Origin: Pseudomonas putida
GTDB lineage: Bacteria > Pseudomonadota > Gammaproteobacteria > Pseudomonadales > Pseudomonadaceae
DNA length: 64,000 nucleotides
NCBI RefSeq assembly: GCF_001976065.1
Contig: NZ_MNAH01000001.1
Location: 343,899 to 407,898, forward strand
Direction of reading: 5' to 3'
Shown here: positions 59,515 to 64,000 of the stretch, one piece after another
Layout of the letters: each line of letters opens with the position of its first letter
How positions within the stretch are numbered: the stretch's first letter is position 1
Made by a program: the position numbers and the translations under genes
Notes under the pieces: generated by a model
Told to the model about the DNA's origin: nothing
Databases searched by the model: none
What the model saw: only the letters and a program-made list of their open reading frames with translations

Positions 59515-61140
59515 TCAGCTGTATTTGCGCTTGTCCGGCGCTGGCGGGAAGTACTGGTACAACCAGGTTTCACTCAGCGTGCGGTCATTGCTGCGGATGA
59601 ACAGCCGCAGCTCCACCGGCGCGACACTGTCGTTGGTCGGGTACCAGTCAAAGGTGATGCGGTAGCCCTTGATGTCATCGAGCACCAGCACGTTGAAGTC
59701 CTTCACCTGGCCGTTCGAACAGGTGACCACCGGCTCGATGCCGGTGCCTGGGGGTAGGCGATCCAGGCCGCCGCCGTTGAAGTCCACGGCAAAACGACGG
59801 GCCCAGACCTCCGGATAATGCTCGCCCGGCGCCCAGCCTTCGGTGAAACCGCCCATGCCCGACCGGGTCGCATTGACCCGTGCCAGCGGTGTGCCGACGG
59901 GCGGCAGGGCGCTCCAGTAGAGTTTGTAGCCGTAGTTCAGCGAATCGCCAGCGGCGACCGGTTTTTTCGGAGTCCAGAAGGCAACGATGTTATCGAGGGT
60001 CTCGCCGGTGGTAGGAATTTCCAGCAGATCGATAGAGCCTTCGCCCCACGCAGTCGTCGGTTCGACCCACAGGCTCGGGCGTCGGCTGTACCAGTCGACA
60101 GTGTCCTGGTAGCTGGCGAACTCGTGGTCGGTCTGCACCAGGCCGAAACCTTTCGGGTCCTTGTCGGTGAAGGCGTTGAATTGCAGGGTCGCCGGGTTGT
60201 TCAGCGGGCGGCAGATCCACTCGCCGTTGCCACGCCACATCGCCAGGCGATCGGAGTCGTGGATCTGCGGGTGAATGGTGTCGCACATGCGGCGCTCGTG
60301 GGTGCCGCAGCTGAACATGCTGGTCATCGGCGCGATGCCCAGTTGTTCGATGGCGGTGCGCGCGTTGACGTGGGCGTCGACCTCCATCACCACGCGCTCG
60401 GCCTGGCAATCGATGTCAAAACGGTAGGCGCCGGTGGCGCTCGGCGAGTCGAGCAGGGCGTAGACCACGAAACGCGTGCTGTCCTTGCCTGGCGTCTCGA
60501 ACCAGAACTTGGTGAAGTCGGGGAATTCTTCGCGTTTCTTCGCATAGGTGTCGATCGCCAGGCCGCGGGCCGACAAGCCGTACTGGCCGGTGGCGTCTAC
60601 CGCACGGAAATAGCTGGCGCCGAGGAAAGACACCACGTCGTGTTTGTCCAGTTCCGGCGCCTTGAACAGCTTGAAGCCGGAAAAGCCCAGGTCGCCCTTG
60701 AGCTGCTGGGTATCGACCGACGTATTTTCATAGTTGAACAGCGAAGGGCGGAAGTGCACTTCGCGGGCCATGTGGGTATTCGGATCGACGCTGTACATGC
60801 GTACCGGCTGGCGGAAACCCATGCCCACATGGAAAAACTGCACATCCAGCTGACCATTCAGGTCATTCCACAACGAATGTTTGCCGTCATAGCGAATGGC
60901 ATTGAAGTTCTGCGGGGTCATGGTCGCCAGGGTGGGCGGCAGCACCTGCTTGGTGTCCTGGTAGCGATTGCTGGCCAGTTGCTTGGCCTGGACCTTCAGC
61001 GCTTCGAAGTCGAACGCCTGAGCCTCGCCATCCGCCGTGCCGTTGCTTGCCCAGGCACGTGCAGCGAGCAGGCCGGTGGCCGACAAACCGGTGTAGGCCG
61101 CAATGGCCATGGAGGCTTTGAGCAAATTCCTGCGATGCAT
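59515..61140 (-). CDS. opgD: Osmoregulated periplasmic glucan biosynthesis protein OpgD (MdoD)
   Basis: 541 residues from the ATG at 61140, with a twin-arginine signal ([19 protein letters not shown]). Followed by the MdoG/OpgG domain: [64 protein letters not shown]. The Tat signal and length distinguish OpgD from Sec-exported OpgG. The frame extends to 61311 but without similarity. Stand-alone. Confidence 0.94.
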   Translation of the reverse strand: MHRRNLLKASMAIAAYTGLSATGLLAARAWASNGTADGEAQAFDFEALKVQAKQLASNRYQDTKQVLPPTLATMTPQNFNAIRYDGKHSLWNDLNGQLDVQFFHVGMGFRQPVRMYSVDPNTHMAREVHFRPSLFNYENTSVDTQQLKGDLGFSGFKLFKAPELDKHDVVSFLGASYFRAVDATGQYGLSARGLAIDTYAKKREEFPDFTKFWFETPGKDSTRFVVYALLDSPSATGAYRFDIDCQAERVVMEVDAHVNARTAIEQLGIAPMTSMFSCGTHERRMCDTIHPQIHDSDRLAMWRGNGEWICRPLNNPATLQFNAFTDKDPKGFGLVQTDHEFASYQDTVDWYSRRPSLWVEPTTAWGEGSIDLLEIPTTGETLDNIVAFWTPKKPVAAGDSLNYGYKLYWSALPPVGTPLARVNATRSGMGGFTEGWAPGEHYPEVWARRFAVDFNGGGLDRLPPGTGIEPVVTCSNGQVKDFNVLVLDDIKGYRITFDWYPTNDSVAPVELRLFIRSNDRTLSETWLYQYFPPAPDKRKYS

Positions 61141-61554
61141 AAGTACAACCTGTCGTGAACGATCCCGCGCCGTTCCTGGCACTGCTGGATCAAAAATATC
61201 GGTTCGGACATGCCTTCGGCCAAACGCAACTGACTTTAAACAGATAACCAATAGCTTAAACCGTTCGGTTACGCAGAAAAAATGATTGATGGCGTGATGG
61301 TGGCGCGGCAATGAAACAAGAGATGTCGGTTAACGTTTCCGACAGCAGATTCTGATTTAGAGGGCATTTCTGCTTTTTTCGACTAATTACTCTAAAAACT
61401 GCTTTTCAGCGCCCGGATAGTTTCTATTCTATGGGCATGACCGGTTTCTGCCCTTCGGGCCGGTGGGCTTCAGCGGCCGCAGGGTGGCTGCTGAAAAAAG
61501 GGTAGGGCGATGCGGTTTCTGAAGTTTTCTTTGACGTAGAGAAGGACATCGTCC
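61141..61554. other. 414-base intergenic region with hairpins
   Basis: Divergent upstream region of opgD and a small ORF. It contains AGCAGA...TCTGCT followed by TTTTT (about 61342-61379), a weak promoter-like pair TTTTCA (61403-61408) / TATTCT (61425-61430), a hairpin ACCGG...CCGGT with inner CCC/GGG (61440-61464), and TTCAGC/GCTGAA (about 61469-61495). No protein ORF of note. A small RNA is possible but unproven. Confidence 0.35.
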
Positions 61555-61740
61555 ATGTCGAAAGTACAAGGCATCACCGAAATCCTGGGAATTTTTGCGT
61601 GCCTGTCTACTGGCCGGCGAAGACGTCGGCTCAATAGCGAGGAGATGAAGTTGGTGGAGCGCTATCGGGAGTTGTCGGAGAGTGACCGTATTGCAATGCG
61701 TTATCTGGTGGATGCGATGCGCAGTGTTTCGCGGTTTTGA
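61555..61740 (+). CDS. Small hypothetical protein (61 aa)
   Basis: 61 residues, starting MSKVQGITEILGIFACLSTG, with a basic cluster (GRRRRRL) and a helical C-terminus (EEMKLVERYRELSESDRIA). RBS AAGGA upstream. No recognised domain; the basic and amphipathic pattern resembles short regulatory or nucleic-acid-binding peptides. The start, RBS and ordered composition support it as a real gene. Confidence 0.6.
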   Translation: MSKVQGITEILGIFACLSTGRRRRRLNSEEMKLVERYRELSESDRIAMRYLVDAMRSVSRF

Positions 61741-61935
61741 AGAAATGGAACGTTCAGTCGCGGCAAATCTGCCGCGGCTGGATGTTCTCCCTTACCAATC
61801 CTCAGAGCGTTCGGAACGCTGAAGCAGCACTCTCAACACCTGTACATCCGCGGGACGCCAGGAACTGTTTCGAAATGCTTGCCTGTTGCAGACTCGAGGT
61901 ACCCCCGGTACCCGTTGGCACCGGGGCAACTTCCG

Positions 61936-63420
61936 TTATCGACTAACCTTCCACGCATCCCCGGCTGGCGCCTTGCCGTGGTCATACGGCTTGGCGACCC
62001 ACATGTAGAGCAACCCCAGGCCGATGACGATGGCGGTACTCAGGACCATGGCGTAGTTGATGTACCACGCGGCGTCCGGGGTCCGTGGCCAGGCCATGTT
62101 GACGATTGCGCCGACGCCATAGACCAGCGCGCCGATGTTCACCGGCCAGCCCCAGGCGCCGAGGGTGAATTTGCCGCTGGGTTTCCAGCCTTTGAGGCGG
62201 GCGTACAGCGCCGCGAGTACGATCATCTGGAAGGCCAGGTAGATGCCGATGGCGGCGAAGCTGACGATGGTGGCGACTGCATCCTGCAGGAAGAAACCGA
62301 GGATGATGATCAGCGCCGGCAGGACGCCGGACACGAACAGCGCTGCAACCGGAACCTGGGTTGTCGGAGAAATCTTCTTCAGCAGTCGGCTGCCGATGAC
62401 CATTTCGTCCCGGGCGTAGGAGTACAGCAGGCGACTCGCCGCCGCTTGCAGGCTGATGACGCAGGAGATGAAGGAAATCATCACCACACCCATCACCATT
62501 TTCGAACCGACCGGGCCGAAGGCGTTGTTGAGGATGGTGCCGACCGGGTCCTTGTCGGTGCCATCGATCACCGCCTGCATATCCGGCACGGCGAGGATCA
62601 GCGCCAGGCAGGCGAACATCGCCGCGATGCCGCCGATGTAGATGGTCATGCGCATGGCCACCGGGATCTGCTTGCTCGGGTTCGGGGTTTCTTCGGCCAC
62701 GTCGCCGCAGGCCTCGAAGCCGTAGTACAGGAACATCCCCGCCAGCGAGGCGGTGAGAAAGGCCGGCAGGTACGAGCCGTCGACGCTGATGTCGAAGGTG
62801 TTGAACAGCACGCTGATCGACTGATGGCGTTCGAAGACCAGCAGGTAGACACCGACGATCACCGCCCCCACCAGTTCGCAGAGGAAGCCGAACATGGCAA
62901 TGCGCGCCAACACCTTGGTGCCGCTGAGGTTGACCAGGGTGGCAAACAGGGTCAGTACCAGGGCAATGACGATGTTGGTGTTGTTGTTCGGTTCAAAACC
63001 AAGCATGGCGGCCAGGTATGGGCCGGCGCCGACCGCAACGGCGGCTATGGTCACGCACAGGGCGATGGAGTAGATCCAGCCGACCATCCACGCCCAGCGC
63101 TTGCCCACCAGGCGACGGGCCCATGGGTACACGCCACCGGAAATCGGGAACTGCGAAACCACCTCACCGAAGATCAGGCACACCAGCAACTGGCCGCAAC
63201 CGACCAGCAGGTAGGCCCAGAACATCGGCGGCCCGCCAGCGGCGAGGCACAGGCCGAAGAGGGTATAAACCCCTACGACCGGAGAGAGATAGGTGAAGCC
63301 CAGGGCGAAGTTTTCCCACAGGCTCATGCTGCGGTTGAAGTTGGAGGTGTAGCCCAGTTTACGCAGCTGCTCGGCATCGCTGTCGGCGATGACCGAAGAG
63401 AGATCGGGTGATGCACTCAT
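61936..63420 (-). CDS. APC-family amino acid permease
   Basis: 494 residues with about 12 TM helices. The APC signature region GFTYLSPVVGVYTLFG, a conserved FGEVVSQFPISGGVYPWARR near 85 and YYGFEACGDVAEETPNPSKQIP near 245 are typical of polyamine/GABA/amino acid transporters. The downstream-strand partner is an aminobutyraldehyde dehydrogenase, which suggests putrescine or GABA-related substrates. Confidence 0.9.
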   Translation of the reverse strand: MSASPDLSSVIADSDAEQLRKLGYTSNFNRSMSLWENFALGFTYLSPVVGVYTLFGLCLAAGGPPMFWAYLLVGCGQLLVCLIFGEVVSQFPISGGVYPWARRLVGKRWAWMVGWIYSIALCVTIAAVAVGAGPYLAAMLGFEPNNNTNIVIALVLTLFATLVNLSGTKVLARIAMFGFLCELVGAVIVGVYLLVFERHQSISVLFNTFDISVDGSYLPAFLTASLAGMFLYYGFEACGDVAEETPNPSKQIPVAMRMTIYIGGIAAMFACLALILAVPDMQAVIDGTDKDPVGTILNNAFGPVGSKMVMGVVMISFISCVISLQAAASRLLYSYARDEMVIGSRLLKKISPTTQVPVAALFVSGVLPALIIILGFFLQDAVATIVSFAAIGIYLAFQMIVLAALYARLKGWKPSGKFTLGAWGWPVNIGALVYGVGAIVNMAWPRTPDAAWYINYAMVLSTAIVIGLGLLYMWVAKPYDHGKAPAGDAWKVSR

Positions 63421-63577
63421 GTGTGTTTGCTCCGTGAAATCGGCAGATTTCGGGTGTCCGGGACCGTGGCGGCGCTTGGAGACGCCGCCCGGATCGGTAG
63501 TTATTGTTATGACTTATTTGGGTTGGAGCCCGGTGGTGCCTAATGCCGGTTCCTGCCTTGAAACCGAGGTGACACCA

Positions 63578-63622
63578 TCGCTGGCAAGCCAGCTCCTACA
63601 GGAGCCAGCCTGCTGGCGATGT
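63578..63622. repeat. REP-like type B inverted pair, compact
   Basis: TCGCTGGCAAGCCAGCTCCT (63578) directly faces GGAGCCAGCCTGCTGGCGAT (63601), forming one long hairpin; TTTTT follows on the + strand. It lies between the permease promoter region and the end of the dehydrogenase gene. Confidence 0.7.
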
Positions 63623-63625
63623 TTT

Positions 63626-64000
63626 TCAATGCTTGAACATCACATGCCGCACGACGGTGTAATCCTCCAGCCCATACATCGACATGTCCTTGCCATACCC
63701 GGACAGCTTCTGCCCGCCATGGGGCATTTCGCTGACCAGCATGAAGTGCGTATTGACCCAGGTGCAGCCGTACTGCAAGCGCGCCGACAGGCGATGGGCG
63801 CGGCCGACGTCGGCGGTCCACACCGATGACGCCAGGCCGTAGTCCGAGTCGTTGGCCCAGCCCAGCACCTGCGCTTCATCAGTAAATTGGGTCACCGAGA
63901 CCACCGGCCCGAACACTTCGCGGCGCACGATCTCGTCGTCCTGCTGCGCATCGGCCAATACCGTCGGCTCGAAGAAGAAGCCATTGCCCTCGACTGCCTT
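63626..64000 (-). CDS. Aldehyde dehydrogenase, aminobutyraldehyde type (5' partial)
   Basis: Only the last 124 residues are in the window; the frame is open to the right edge. Seen: [28 protein letters not shown] with the conserved Glu, and the C-terminal [20 protein letters not shown], which matches gamma-aminobutyraldehyde dehydrogenases (PatD/Prr-like). The catalytic Cys lies outside the window. With the adjacent permease this fits polyamine/GABA catabolism. Confidence 0.85.
   Translation of the reverse strand, partial: KAVEGNGFFFEPTVLADAQQDDEIVRREVFGPVVSVTQFTDEAQVLGWANDSDYGLASSVWTADVGRAHRLSARLQYGCTWVNTHFMLVSEMPHGGQKLSGYGKDMSMYGLEDYTVVRHVMFKH

Overview
The window is about 64 kb of a Pseudomonas chromosome, most likely the P. 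fluorescens group. Three things support this: dense high-GC genes with long antisense shadow frames; scattered REP palindromes of the kinds typical of fluorescent pseudomonads (arms such as GTGGGAGCGAGCCTGCTCGC and TGTAGGAGCTGGCTTGCCAG); and Pseudomonas gene orders and products (CumA multicopper oxidase; an AsrA-type Lon next to a chagasin-like inhibitor; ffh-rpsP-rimM-trmD-rplS, antiporter, xerD-dsbC-hom-thrC; DUF3509). I see no rRNA, tRNA, IS, prophage or CRISPR. Nearly all of it is core genome.

Layout. 1-2.1 kb: end of the isc operon (hscA, partial; fdx; iscX). 2.2-11.5 kb: a long + strand block, ndk, rlmN, pilW, rodZ, ispG, hisS, a YfgM-like protein, bamB, der, linking nucleotide pools, rRNA/tRNA modification, pilus and cell-shape proteins, isoprenoid synthesis, outer membrane assembly and ribosome maturation. 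11.6-13.5 kb: an aminotransferase/omega-amidase pair that fits methionine salvage. 13.7-15.6 kb: leuA on the - strand, preceded by a 25-codon leader ORF with attenuator-like stems. 15.8-19.4 kb: a hypothetical gene, an M23 peptidase and xseA (-), a decayed permease remnant and a Cys-rich hypothetical. 19.6-22.8 kb: guaB and guaA. 23.0-24.8 kb: cumA overlapping tadA. 24.9-26.7 kb: cmoA-cmoB (-).

26.7-28.3 kb: a divergent LasB-like M4 peptidase with lower GC, the most accessory-looking gene here. 28.5-32.3 kb (-): lysoplasmalogenase, icp and an AsrA-type lon with a near-consensus sigma32 promoter. 32.4-38.5 kb: an L,D-transpeptidase-fold protein, two Nudix hydrolases, a gamma carbonic anhydrase, a DUF1289 protein, a VUT-family membrane protein, purT and an MHS transporter. 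38.7-44.5 kb: a CNNM/CBS protein and ypjD (-), divergent from ffh, then rpsP-rimM-trmD-rplS. 44.7-51.4 kb: an antiporter (-), then xerD, dsbC, hom and thrC. 51.5-55.6 kb: a small signalling/transport-like cluster with a receptor that has SBP, TM and PAS parts but no kinase, DUF3509, an SBP-like protein and a CaiB-type CoA transferase. 55.8-64 kb: YaeQ, recJ, an old-yellow-enzyme family oxidoreductase, opgD (-), a small conserved-looking ORF, an amino acid permease and a partial aldehyde dehydrogenase (-).

I found no clear new multigene system. The points most worth a second look are the leuA leader with mutually exclusive stems, the sigma32 promoter of the second lon, the isc terminator whose loop is the likely ndk -10 box, the kinase-less BvgS-like receptor, and the M4 peptidase that lacks a substrate-binding segment.
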